Shown piece by piece: positions 25,601 to 35,542 of a stretch of DNA of 64,000 bases. Every line of letters starts with the position of its first letter. Position 1 is the stretch's first letter. The DNA is from Liquidambar formosana (lineage: Eukaryota > Streptophyta > Magnoliopsida > Saxifragales > Altingiaceae). The notes beneath the pieces were generated by a model. The model saw nothing but the letters and a program-made list of their open reading frames with translations. It did not search any database and had not been told where the DNA came from. The position numbers were made by a program, and so were the translations under genes. The DNA is taken from positions 23,823,278 through 23,887,277 of the forward strand of contig CM077824.1 in NCBI GenBank assembly GCA_039720395.1. Direction: 5' to 3'.

Positions 25601-28120
25601 CCCCCAATCCTATCAGTTGTTCAAGGAGATGTAGAGTGTTCGAATGTTTAAAGAGGTAAGGGACCAATTCTGAGGGATGTGACACGTCGATCCCTCAAAA
25701 GCTTCAATTTCAACTTTTCAAGGGAAGACTATTTTGCCTTGGTATGCTACGTGTCACCAAGTTAGGATGCCATGTGTCTGCTTATTATTAAACATTTAGG
25801 CCTTATAATCACGACCTAAATTGTCTTGTTAGTAATCAGGTGGTAAAGATAATAGATGTGGTTGGAGGATCTAATCATCTAAGTTGAGTTGTTGTTTCAC
25901 AATTTTTCTTTCCATTTTGTTTTCAAATTTTTGCTTGTACTTAAAGTTGATCACACAGTTTTATAAATGTAGGGGCAGAGAAAACCCCTTGATACTTAAT
26001 TGTGCATTTTGATATCGCCAAGAACACATGCCAAACATGTGCAAATGCCATTGCTCCAGACTCCAGAGGTCCCATGCTCTTGAAATGTAGATGCAGTTGC
26101 ATATGTCTAAATTCAGTTATCCATAATATAGACCATTAAGAATAGTTCAGCTAGAGTCTTGGTTAAGCCTGTCTGAAATTATAAGGTCCTGTCAACTGGA
26201 CATCTGTCAGGCTGGGCTGATGGTTTTTTTTTGTGGGAAAGATTAAACAATCTTATAAGAAATTTGTATGCTGCTACTAGTTTTAGTTGCAGGAATTGTG
26301 AAGTGTGCCCAAATGGGCTCATAGAAATCATTTCAATGGCTACTTGGAAGTCATTCTTCCTCATAATATCATCATCATTATGGAGTGTTTTGTTTGTTCA
26401 CATTACTAGCTCCTGTTTTCATTTTTGAAAAAAATATTATTTTTGATTTTTGGTTTCTCTATTTGCAGTTCTGAAAGACTTGAAATATGCTGACTCTCAT
26501 GAGTGGGCCAAGGTTGATGGTAATTCAGCAACCATAGGGATAACAGACCATGCTCAGGATCATTTAGGTGACGTTGTATATGTTGAACTACCTGAAGTTG
26601 GGGTTCCTGTTACTCAGGGTGGCAGCTTTGGTGCCGTTGAGAGTGTGAAAGCAACCAGCGACATTAACTCTCCTGTGTCAGGCAAAGTTATTGAAGTCAA
26701 TGAAGAGCTCAACAGCTCCCCAGGTTTGGTGAGTCATATGACACTGGATTTCTTACATTATTTCTCATATCTTTGGTGACCAATTGCCTCATTTAAGCTT
26801 CCATGTCTATTTTGTCAGGCTTTTTTCTCACATTTTTTTTTTCTTTCTGGAGTTACAATATAACCTATTTATGCTATACTTGTTAGGGAAAAGAAAAGCA
26901 ATATATTTATTGTACTGAAGTGGAAAGAAACATTGTTGGTCACTTGGTCGAACCAGGTTGAATTGACTTCAGAACTTCTGATATTTTGATTTTGTTGTAA
27001 ATTAAAGTAATGCATCATCATTGCCGTCAACATCATTGTCTAATAGGAACGCTAGGATTGAGTATCCCATGGAACTGAATCACTGCATTGAGTCTCTTTT
27101 AGGTGTTCAAAAGAGTTCACATGTTTTTGGTAGCTTGCAATGAGTCAAAGTTCCCCTCTCTCTCTCTCTCTCTCCCCCCCTCCCCCGCCCCCCATGCGGG
27201 TTGTCTGCATCTGTTTAAAGTGCCTATTGTAGGATTTAGTAATTGACCGAAGTTCAAATTTATGTTTTGTCTCTTGCTACACCAACATCTGTGTTCAAAT
27301 GCTTATGTAAAAGGCAATAGGCTGATTGACATGGGATGTCCTGACCTAATTTGTGTCCCTAGTATATTGTATTTGACCATTCTTTCCTTCCTTGGCTTTT
27401 AAGGTGATTACCATCGTGCACTACCAATTTGTTTTTGAATTTTAAAGGCAATGCAAAAAAACAGAAAAATGATTTTTCCATGGGGTTCAGTCAACCTGTT
27501 ATTTAATCATACCATGTAATATGTCATACTTTTTGGCTTCGCCATGTTTGGGGACATTTGATAAAATAACAGATCCACATGTGAAAATCAATAATGGGTT
27601 TAAGCTGGTGGCATTCCCCTTTTGAAGGCTGGTTTCATTTTATCCATAATTCCTAGCTTCATTTCTAATTTAGTTAATATTTTCAGGAAAACTCCCTTTT
27701 GCCAAATTTGTTTGCTTTTGAGGACCAGTTTTATACTTTGTAGTTTGTACTAAAAAAAAAAAAAGGTTAGAGCCATATCCAAGTTACCCCTCCCAATACC
27801 CCTCTTTAGGGGGGCGAACATTGGTTAATGACCCCCTTTTTTTCCTAATTTTTAATTTTTATCAGCCCACAATGCCTGTTAGTGTGAGATAATAACTAAA
27901 AGGGCCTCATAAGTTACTGCACAGTTTTACTGCCTACTAGATAGGAGGGTAAATTTACAAGAAACCCCCTAATGTTTGGTCCTTTTCACATAACCCCCCT
28001 AATGAAAAAATGGTTGCAATGTGGCCCTAGATAACTCATAAATTTAGCAATTAGTGCCAGTGTTAATTAGGGGGTAATGTGAAAATGGGCCAAATATTAG
28101 GGAGGTTTCTTGTAATTTAT

Positions 28121-28151
<31 letters not shown>

Positions 28152-29182
28152 CCAAAAAAAAAAAAAAAGGTTCTTAGATTACCTCCTTTATGGGCATCTG
28201 AACCAGTGGTTAAAAAGTCCAAAATAATCCGGAGAGTTGGGTAAAGACAGGTGCTATTTAAACTATTTTTGAAAGTATTAAAAATCAGAGAGAGCTTGTA
28301 GATATATTTTGATCCCTCAGGCTAAACAATGGCTTATGATGTGTCAAATTCTACATGCTTGCCATGGAAGTATTCTGGTTTTATTGTTTCCGACTAAGTA
28401 TCGGACTGTATATTGTAATTTGTTGTTGAACCCTAAGATATGCTTTGTTGATTCCCCTCTAAAACATATATCTGTAACAACGCACAACAATATCATGATG
28501 ATGTCTGAAGTCATTTATGTCAGGCTGGGACCTTGTCCCGCATAGGGCAGGCCGGGTGTTACAAGTGCTTATAGTGTTACAAGTGCTATATAAGCAGGGT
28601 ACCATGCCTCTTAAAGTCGCCTAGGCTTTTGGGGTGTGGCCTACCTGTTAGTCTTATATATGACTTTTTTTTTTGGTTTCCCAAGGTGTCCCCAGGCTTC
28701 ACCTAGGACTAATCCTCCGAGGTACTGTCGGGCGCCGAAGCAAGGACCTCTCCTAAGAAAGATTGCTGCATCCACAAGGGCTCGAACCCGAGACCCCTTG
28801 CTTAAGCGACCAGAGCCCCTTCTACTTAGGCCAACCTACGTTGGTTTATATATTACTTCACCTCTATTTAGTCATGCTAATGTGTGGTCCTATGACTTCT
28901 ACCCCTCCACAACTTACCAATATAGCCACACACACACAAAAAAAAAAAAAAAAAGGGTTGTGTAAATGGGGTTGGCTTTTGGTGTTTCTTACACAAATGA
29001 CATTGCTGATAAAAAGCTGTTCTATCAATTTTAACCTATATCTAATGGTTCAGGTCAACGCAAGTCCGTATGAGAATGGTTGGATCATAAAGGTGGAGAT
29101 CAGTGATGCTGGTGAGCTCAACTCCTTGATGGACTCAGATCAATACTCCAAATTCTGTGAAGAAGAAGATGCCAAGCATTGA
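17345..29182 (+). CDS. GDCH: Glycine decarboxylase complex H protein, mitochondrial (3 exons, 154 aa)
   Basis: H protein carries the aminomethyl group between the P, T and L proteins of the mitochondrial glycine cleavage complex on a lipoyl-lysine arm, and is central to photorespiration. Coding exons are 17345-17420, 26469-26728 and 29054-29182. All junctions are GT-AG and the joined frame is open. Residues 1-25 ([20 protein letters not shown]...) are rich in Arg, Ser and Ala and lack acidic residues, as a mitochondrial presequence should. The mature part starts near [13 protein letters not shown], has the family signature [19 protein letters not shown], and the lipoylation site ESVKATSD with Lys86. 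It ends [10 protein letters not shown], as plant H proteins do. The start is the first ATG after a GA-rich leader. Intron 1 (9048 bp) separates the presequence from the mature protein and is full of L1 and LTR sequence. Intron 2 (2325 bp) holds a MITE and a SINE. No frame damage is visible. Confidence 0.97.
17861..18014. mobile_element. Small palindromic MITE (154 bp) in H-protein intron 1
   Basis: GGTAATGCTATTGGAACCCC and its near-complement 'ggggtccaatagcattttcc' form the ends, and 'cttaacag / ctgttaag' continues inward. Flanking nonamers GCCAAACAA (17852-17860) and GCAAAACAA (18015-18023) match at 8 of 9 positions, compatible with a MULE-type TSD. Confidence 0.7.
19480..20790 (+). mobile_element. 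Decayed L1 LINE fragment with an internal deletion (H-protein intron 1)
   Basis: Broken frames show L1 ORF2 landmarks in order. EEIGLRQK and [18 protein letters not shown] (about 19618-19745) match the usual GDxNTxFFH segment. [11 protein letters not shown] (about 19905-19940) corresponds to the PDGFTMAFF start of the RT domain. ILTNCFG-like and IIGNVLA-like residues follow near 20112-20166. From about 20580, [18 protein letters not shown] and DHLLIHCSH match the zinc-binding zf-RVT region. The core RT catalytic part is missing between these blocks. Many stops and shifts show it is long dead. Confidence 0.75.
21535..21975 (+). mobile_element. L1 LINE 3' end fragment (H-protein intron 1)
   Basis: The frame begins [11 protein letters not shown], the end of the zf-RVT motif. 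It continues through WRIVPHAIF and, after a shift, [20 protein letters not shown] and FLFAWGD, the normal C-terminus of plant L1 ORF2. A short 3' tail ends at a (TA)n run (21976-22008). It repeats the motif already present near 20700, so it is a different L1 copy. Confidence 0.78.
21976..22008. repeat. (TA)n microsatellite
   Basis: A run of about 16 TA units directly after the L1 3' end. It may have grown from the L1 tail or target. Confidence 0.9.
22591..22624. repeat. 34-base poly(G) run
   Basis: An uninterrupted G run in H-protein intron 1. The flanking poly-Gly/poly-Pro ORFs are artefacts. Such runs are prone to length errors in sequencing. Confidence 0.9.
22956..25315 (+). mobile_element. 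Small non-autonomous LTR retrotransposon in H-protein intron 1
   Basis: Two direct repeats flank a 1.05 kb interior: the 5' LTR at 22956-23587 (632 bp) and the 3' LTR at 24634-25315 (682 bp). Both start TGTGTT-CCAAAAATTCTTACCA and contain 'actttgacgctcaagtcagaaatg'. Flanking pentamers are GGGTG (22951-22955) and AGGTG (25316-25320), a TSD with one difference. The LTRs are clearly diverged. The 3' LTR has a TATA-like 'gtatttatatacagc' near 25150, in a segment of about 55 bp that is missing from the 5' LTR. The interior has one short ORF and no polymerase. Confidence 0.8.
23820..24023 (+). pseudogene. Remnant of a 'putative gypsy-type transposon' ORF (Transposase_28-like)
   Basis: Sixty-seven codons from [10 protein letters not shown]. 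Key residues are [39 protein letters not shown]. They match the N-terminal pattern of the plant family called putative gypsy-type transposon (PF04195), including the FKAGLRLP core. A stop follows at 24021, and the next bases still read '[12 protein letters not shown]', so the ORF is truncated by mutation. It is the only coding relic of the small LTR element around it. Confidence 0.6.
27947..28123. mobile_element. Palindromic MITE (about 177 bp) in H-protein intron 2
   Basis: The left end GGGTAAATTTACAAGAAACC and its near-complement on the right (GGTTTCTTGTAATTTATCCC) are inverted repeats, with 'cccctaatgtttggtcc / gggccaaatattaggg' inward. The ends are of the MULE type seen at 14256. The right border runs into a 29-base C run, which hides the TSD. 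Confidence 0.78.
28121..28149. repeat. 29-base poly(C) run
   Basis: It starts at the last bases of the MITE right end and is followed by a poly(A) run, so it looks like expansion of the MITE's terminal CCC. Confidence 0.85.
28666..28845 (-). mobile_element. tRNA-derived SINE (Au-like) in H-protein intron 2
   Basis: Read on the minus strand, the element starts with a tRNA-like head with a perfect B box GGTTCGAGCCC (28778-28788). It continues through 'gcttcggcgcc' and 'tcctaggtgaagcc' and ends in a short A tail (plus-strand T run at 28666-28674). It is flanked by TTATATATGACT (28654-28665) and TTATATATTACT (28846-28857), an 11-of-12 match typical of LINE-driven insertion. The A box is weak. 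Head and body resemble the Au SINE family of angiosperms, from memory. Confidence 0.85.
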
Positions 29183-29804
29183 GTGACTTAAGCTGTGCTT
29201 CCATTCAAAAGGTAGCTGGCCCGTAGAAGATGGTTTTTTTGGAGTGCTCATTGAGTATTTCTATGCAAATGCAACATTTCAATTTTACTTTGTCTAGCAA
29301 CGTCTTTTTGGTGCATTGTCGACTTTTTTCTTCTCCTTTTTTTGATGAATTTCTTCTTCTCCTTCTATTGAGCATGAAGACATTGATTGGAGTGTTTCTA
29401 TCCTACCTTGAATTAATATTGCTCTTGGTCTGTTTTGATAATGCTGTCTCAGATCTCATAGTCTAACAGAGTCAATGGTGTGGATAATTTGAAGACAAAG
29501 ATGAAAACCTCCGAACCTCATTTTCCAAATCCATTTTTGTTAATCCTAGTGTGGTTTTTGCAATTTTCTTTGTACGAAAACTTAATTTTAATTGCATCTC
29601 AAGCTAGTTGTGCATGTGGCGTTTTGAATGCTCTAAAGGATGCACTCACCATTCAACAAGCCATAGTTTTACCATGTCTTGGTTGTGCTTAAAAGTCTTT
29701 TTGGATGTAGGCATTTTTGTTATATCTTGTTTTGGTCCTGGGTTGGTAAATGTTGTCTCCAATCTGTGTGGCAAACAAGAATGATGAAATTGTGGAAGGC
29801 TTTC

Positions 29805-29835
<31 letters not shown>

Positions 29836-30440
29836 TTTTTATACGGTCTACAAATATTTGGGGGCACAAAAACTGGTCTGATACTTGGATTAGTCGTGGT
29901 TGATGGCTTGTTCTGACATTTTTACATGTATAAATCTGAAAAACTGGTTTCCAGGCCAGGATCCTTGCACGGATTATAGCCTTTTTAATTAGTGGTCTTT
30001 ATTTTGCGAGCTTATGATAGAGCAATTATTTTATTTAGTTATTTATTTATTTATGGGGAATAATAGAGCAAATTGTTAGCTAACAAGAAGTATGAAAAAG
30101 CTTTCATATAACAAGAGTTTTGTGCTAAACTCAAGGGTGATTTCACTCAAATATGGATGACTGGAGGAGATTGAACTACTCGTCGAGCATTCTGGTTCCC
30201 ATGGTTTAATCTTTATTGGACCACTCGTTCATTTTCCTTTCAGAGATTTTTCATGTTTGTGAGTTGCTCGAATAAATGCAATGACACGAGACATGCAAGC
30301 TGGCATGACACGAGACCAGGGAGTGGCTCGAATAAGAAATTGCATTCTTCACATCGTGGATGGGCTCAATAGGCTTTTTATTTTTTTATTTTTTTATTTT
30401 TTTTTGGGGGGAGTGGGTGGGTGGGTTTGGGATTGGCACC
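29183..30440 (+). other. 3' flank of the H-protein gene, no further gene seen
   Basis: The first few hundred bases should be the 3' untranslated region. A (TTTC)n microsatellite lies at about 29806-29836. Short ORFs here are T-rich and hydrophobic with no motif. Confidence 0.4.
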
Positions 30441-30587
30441 CAAAACTCGCTTTTTATCCTAAACTTATTTTAAACTCTTCAACATTTTATGAAAAATATA
30501 AAAGATTTTCATGAAAACTAATCATGTTATTTACCAAAAAAAAAAATCATTTTAAACAACTTTATTGAAGAAAGTTTTTCCCAAAAA

Positions 30588-31131
30588 GGTAAATTGCACT
30601 TTAGGGTCCCAAGTTTAGGTCAAGTTTCATTTTAGGATCCAAAGTTTCAATTGCGTCAATTTAGTACCCGAATTATTAATTAAATTGTAATTTGGGACTT
30701 GTTGTCAAAATTTTCTATATTATTTCTACTTTGCCCCTTTTATGGGTTTTGAAAACCCTATTTTACCCCTATCGACAAGTAATAAAATTTTATATTTTAA
30801 CTAATCTTGATCAGTCTAATCTTCTTTCTCTCTTTATATTATCTTTATCAACATCTAATAAACGTTTATATTTTTTATTTACAAAACCACCAATTTGATG
30901 TAGAGTGATTCAGATATGATTAAAATATAAAGATTTATTAAATGTTGATGGGGGTAAAATAGGATTTTCAAACTCATAAAAAGGATAAAGTATGGACAAT
31001 ATAGAAAATTCTGATGGTAGACTCTAAATTGCAACTCAACTAATAATTCGGGTATTGAATTGACCATTTTAAACTTTGAACCCTAAAGTTAAACTCGACC
31101 CAAATTTTGGACCCTTAAGTGCAATTTACCC
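30588..31131. mobile_element. MITE with long inverted repeats (family A, copy 2)
   Basis: The ends GGTAAATTGCACTTTAGGG and 'cccttaagtgcaatttacc' are inverted repeats and match the copy at 10984-11530 along the whole length, including 'aattttctatattatt' and 'ttacccctatcgaca'. No clear TSD is seen. On its left it cuts into sequence related to the next MITE family (30440-30587), so it is probably younger than that fragment. Confidence 0.8.
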
Positions 31132-31729
31132 TAATTATAACTAGTTGTCGGGGACACGCGATCCGTGTGCAACATAATTTTTTTCTATTTTCCTTATATG
31201 TGCGTTGTGGGATTCAAATGTTGTTGGGATGAGAAATAGAGAGAGGTTGGACGTGCAAAAAAAGAGAAATTTATGAAACAAGTAAGTTTCAAAATTCTGG
31301 TAACCTAATGAATAAGTGAGAGAATTTGGAGGGTTAGTGGTTTATGAAAGAGATATAGGAAACGTGGGGAGAGAGGGAGTCTTTTTTTGTTTTGTTATTT
31401 TTTTTTGGTTATTATTATTATTTTTTTTTTTTGTAAAAAAAATTAGGAGATAAATGTGGGAAAGAGAGAGAGAGAGAGAGAGAGAGTTAGAGAGTGAGAA
31501 GAAGTAGGAGAAAGTGTTGGTGGTAACTGTTTTCAAGTTCTGAAATTACTAAAGTACCTATTAGCCTAATGAAATTTTAAAGGTTTTTTAGTAAATTTAA
31601 GTGCAATCTAATGACAAAGTGAACTCTCTTAATAATATAGAAGAAGATAAGAGGTTGCTTTGAATAATTAAAATTTTAAAATGTATAGGAAGTAGAGCAA
31701 GAAAACACATTTAGAATAGAATTAAAGGA

Positions 31730-32044
31730 ACTTGCCTTTCATCCCCACTTATTTTATACTTCAAGGTTTTATGAAAAATATAAAAAGTTTTTATAAAAAT
31801 CGGACACGCTATCTATTAAAAAACATCATTTTGAACAACTTTGTAGAAGAAAGTTTTTCAAAAATCTATCGTTTTGTTTCATACATTGCTAAAAAGTCTA
31901 TTTAAAGGATAAATTTTTGAAAAACTTTCTTCTACAAAATTATTCCAAAATTTTCTAATAAATTAAGTAACTAGTTTTTATAAAAAGCTTTGGAATTTTT
32001 CATAAAATCTTAAAATGTAAAGTAAATGGAGATGAAAAGTAAGT
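31730..32044. mobile_element. Palindromic MITE (family B, diverged copy)
   Basis: Left 'acttgcctttcatccccactt' and right 'aatggagatgaaaagtaagt' are imperfect inverted repeats. Inward, 'aacaactttgtagaagaaagtttttc' faces 'gaaaaactttcttctacaaaatt'. The core matches the element at 32078-32476, so the two are related. TSD not determined. Confidence 0.65.
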
Positions 32045-32077
32045 CATGAGGCGCCAATAGAGGCCCCTTAAAATTAA

Positions 32078-32476
32078 GGGAATGGCTATTGCAACCCCCC
32101 ATTCTTATCACCCCACCCCACATCCTTTAGGTTTTTAAGATTTTATGCAAAATATAAAAGATTTTTATGAAAACCGGCCATGATGTCCATTAGAAAACAT
32201 CATTTTGAACAACTTTGTAGAATAAATTTTTTCCTAAATCTATCGTTTAAATATACTTTTTAGCCATTTATAGCATTTATTTTATTTTTTGCCAAAAAGT
32301 ATACCTAAACGATAGATTTTGGAAAAACTTTCTTCTGCAAAGTTGTTCAAAATGATGTTTTCTAGTGGACCAAGCTACTGGTTTTTTCAAAAACCTTTTA
32401 TATTTTTAATGAAATCTTAAAAACCAAAAAGAAAAGGGTGGGGTTATAAGAATGAGGGGTTGCAATAGCCGTTCCC
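32078..32476. mobile_element. Palindromic MITE (family B, 399 bp) with 5-bp direct flanks
   Basis: The ends GGGAATGGCTATTGCAACCC and 'ggggttgcaatagccgttccc' form near-perfect inverted repeats and nearly the whole element is self-complementary. ATTAA is identical at 32073-32077 and 32477-32481. A partial third copy of the left end ('ggaatggctatttcaacccccc' to 'cacatcctttaggtttt') begins at 32483 and stops near 32537, only 300 bp before the small membrane-protein gene. Confidence 0.8.
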
Positions 32477-32840
32477 ATTAAAGGAATGGCTATTTCAACC
32501 CCCCATTCTTATCACCCCACCCCACATCCTTTAGGTTTTAATAGAGCTAAAAGAAAGCCCAACCCGTCTATCCATATCAGCCCTCGTATCCCATGCCTAA
32601 CCAAAGCCCAAACCGAATTTAAAAATTTAAAAAAAAAAAAACACAAAGAATTCTGGTTGGGTTCAGGTCAAACAACTTCAAGTTGTACCTTGCGTCGGGT
32701 TGGGCTTCAACTAGGGATGACAGCCACCACCCACCAGCCACATGCCTTATCACTTCACCAAATACATCATCCAAAAGATATTATTATAGTTTCAGCAAAA
32801 AACAGAAGATAATTAAGTGAAAGAGGAAACAGAAAAAGAA

Positions 32841-33157
32841 ATGGATGGAATGCAAATAGCCCTTCCCATACTGGGAATTGTAGCAGCTGCAGCCCTCACC
32901 TTCTATGCAGTAAGCTTTGCTGAGATTAGAGAGGTGCATGCACTACTTTTCCTTCTAAAACAATCTCTCTCTGGTTTGTCCTTTGATTGTGGTTCTTGTT
33001 TTACAGATTTTTTTCATTTAATTATTTTACAATAATTGCGCAGAAATCTTTTAGAGATTTGGACGAGTCAGAATCTGAAAATGGAGGATTTAAGTCGTCT
33101 CTGAGCTCTAGAGAAAGGCGGGCCAGAAGAAAAGCTGACAAACAAGCCAAATCTTAG
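32841..33157 (+). CDS. Small single-pass membrane protein, conserved-looking (2 exons, 68 aa)
   Basis: Exons are 32841-32933 and 33044-33157, joined by a 110-bp GT-AG intron. The joined frame is 68 codons. Residues 1-31 (MDGMQIALPILGIVAAAALT...) form a single membrane segment of about 20 residues near positions 5-24. The rest is hydrophilic: an acidic DESESE stretch, then a basic tail SSRERRARRKADKQAKS. By the positive-inside rule the basic tail should face the cytosol or stroma. I do not recognise a named family. The layout resembles short uncharacterised plant transmembrane proteins. Support comes from the clean splice sites, strong coding composition and the ATG in a purine-rich leader. 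A MITE cluster ends about 300 bp upstream and may supply part of the promoter. Confidence 0.8.
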
Positions 33158-33352
33158 ACATATAAACCATGTTTCTTTAATGGAAGTTTCTTTTCCCGCT
33201 TTGCTCGCCAGCTCTTTCAGATTTGTTGTAAGCCTTTGGAGCTCTGTTTTTGCGGTCCTTATATATGTAATTACATATTTTATGGGAATTTTTAGAACAT
33301 TTCCGTTTATTGTCTTTTATGAGGAGGCAAACTTGTATTTTACGAAGGAAAA

Positions 33353-33363
33353 AATAAATAAAA
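33353..33363 (+). terminator. Possible poly(A) signal of the small membrane-protein gene
   Basis: AATAAATAAA about 200 bases after the stop codon on the coding strand. Plant signals are loose, so this is only plausible. Confidence 0.4.
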
Positions 33364-35067
33364 AGCCATCCGAATTCTTTTTACCAGTCAATGTGGCCCA
33401 TATCAATATTTTCCTCCTAGCTAATTCAAACTTGCATGTAACCACACCAGTCCGAATAAACTTTCCAGTATAATTGATTCTGTAAGAACAACAGTTTCCT
33501 AATCGGATGAAGTCTGCAGCCCTCTTTGCTTTTCTGTACACTCGGTGTAAAATGAATCTGGCACCTCTTGCATGTTATGCTTTCGATAGTTCTTCGAGGG
33601 TCAGATCTTTTGCTGCAATATCACCAAAGGTTCTCCTCTATGGTCCCTTTAGAAAACAATTGCATTAAGTGGGAATTCTCCATAGTTCAAGCGTACCCCC
33701 CTTACTGTATATAAACCAAGTTTTAATAATATAATCAAGGCATAAGCTGTTGTTATCTGATGCATTACTCCACACTGCCCATAAGGTTAGACAAGTTGAA
33801 GTCCACTGTTCTGCGTAGTCTCGACCCTTTTAATTTCCTTCTGCTGGTACCCAAAAATTTTCCCAACTGACCTTAATGGTAGTCTTCAAAACCTGCACCA
33901 ACTCTACAAAAAAAATTCTTCAATGCAATAAGCCAAAGACTAATCTCCTATACTAGTCTATATAGTTCGTAATTTCACTAGTTCTATCATGGAAAAAGCT
34001 ATATATAAAAAGGGTGTTCTCATGTATTGACCATGAGTTCTCTCCTTCATAGTATATAAATTAACATTTGGCATTGACCAATAAATCTATACAGTGAAAT
34101 GCTGAGGCATTAGGGTTTAACTTTGGTGGTGAAACCCCACATGCAAGCCCCCAAACAAATTATTCAGATATGTGCAATGGAAAAAATGTACCATCAAGTA
34201 TTCGAATTTGAGGGAGAGCTCAGGATGCGCCAAATTTACCCACAAAATTTGAATAATTCTTGAACATCCCAAAGACGAAAAAATAATTCTTGAGTTTTGT
34301 TCTTTGAAATTAATTACAGAAGGACTACATAGTTGATTTCTCTTACTATCATATCAATTTATTTTTTATTTTCTATTTATTTTATTATTTAGTGTTTATT
34401 TATTTATTTTTTATAATCATTCATGTTATTGTTCATCATCTTCTTGAAATTCAAATTATTCCAATTTAGAACAATTTTCCAATTCCAAATTTGCTACTAT
34501 GATTACCATATTTAGCATTTCAAGCAAACTTTCCATATAATGTTCTTATAAATTACTACAGTTTTGGAAATAATAAAAGCCATCCGAATTCATTTAGAAA
34601 ACAAATTCAAACAATTTCTAGCTCAAGCAAAACATAAATCATCTTGGATTAACTTAATGGTCAAATAGTATTCATAATTTCAAGAGGGCAACACAAGGAT
34701 TAGGAAGTTTAAAAATATTTTGTACTAGGAGTTCTATAGGTACTTCTTCCTATTTCATTTCATCCAGCTTTAACAAATTTTTAAACCTGTCATACCAACA
34801 TAATAATTGCCTGACCAAACTTCTGTTTAAATGAATAATAAGAAAATCTTTGTTTTTAATTATGCAAAACTAAGCATTTTAGCTAAAAATGCAACATTTA
34901 ATGATTGCAGAATTAAAAGAAGCTATAAGACTGCTCCAGAGTTGTTTCCTATCATTTTCAAACATAATTCCCACAAATTTTACAATGCATTCAAGAACCG
35001 GACTTTTACCTGCTTGAATGCACATGCTTCTGATAGGATGGTCTGATGTACCTAGTCAATCAACTTA
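33364..35067. other. Intergenic region, no gene seen
   Basis: AT-rich, with short ORFs lacking motifs. It separates the plus-strand membrane-protein gene from the convergent GABA transaminase gene. Apart from the MITE that follows, no transposon ends were recognised. Confidence 0.45.
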
Positions 35068-35273
35068 GGCCATGTTTGTTTAGCTAGAATAGAATGGAAT
35101 CTCATTCCAATTCATTCCAAACAGCATGTTTGGATGAGGTAATTTGAATGGAAATGGAATCAAACGGTGTGTTTATAGAGCCATTTCAAATAACTTTTTC
35201 ATTCCATACTACTTTAAGCATGGAATTAGATTCCATTTCTATCCATTCCATTCCAACTAAACAAACATGGTCC
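35068..35273. mobile_element. Tourist-like MITE (206 bp)
   Basis: The ends GGCCATGTTTGTTTAG and CTAAACAAACATGGTCC are near-perfect inverted repeats, with 'aatggaat' repeats inside. Flanking triplets are TTA and TAA, which would be a 3-bp PIF-type TSD with one difference. Confidence 0.75.
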
Positions 35274-35449
35274 TAATCCAAACAATAAGTAAAATCTTTT
35301 GGGGTGACCTACACAGAACCTTGTATGATTCTGATCCTTGAGGGTCTGAGCAACGAACAAATTTTACATTGCTTTATAACTATAAAAAAAAAAAAAATAC
35401 AGAAATCAATTCCCATTCCCACTTTACATTATCCAAGAACAGAATATGC

Positions 35450-35455
35450 TTTATT
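35450..35455 (-). terminator. Possible poly(A) signal of the GABA transaminase gene
   Basis: AATAAA on the minus strand, about 90 bases after the stop codon at 35543. Confidence 0.5.
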
Positions 35456-35542
35456 TAGACACAATTTTCTGCAACAGTGAACATAGCCAGCTTTACACGA
35501 AGCAACAGATTTTTCGCCATTATCAGTCACTGCCACTCACTT

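Noticed and set aside
28666..28845. A true tRNA gene
   Set aside because: Only the B box is good. No cloverleaf can be drawn, and an A tail and TSD mark it as a SINE.
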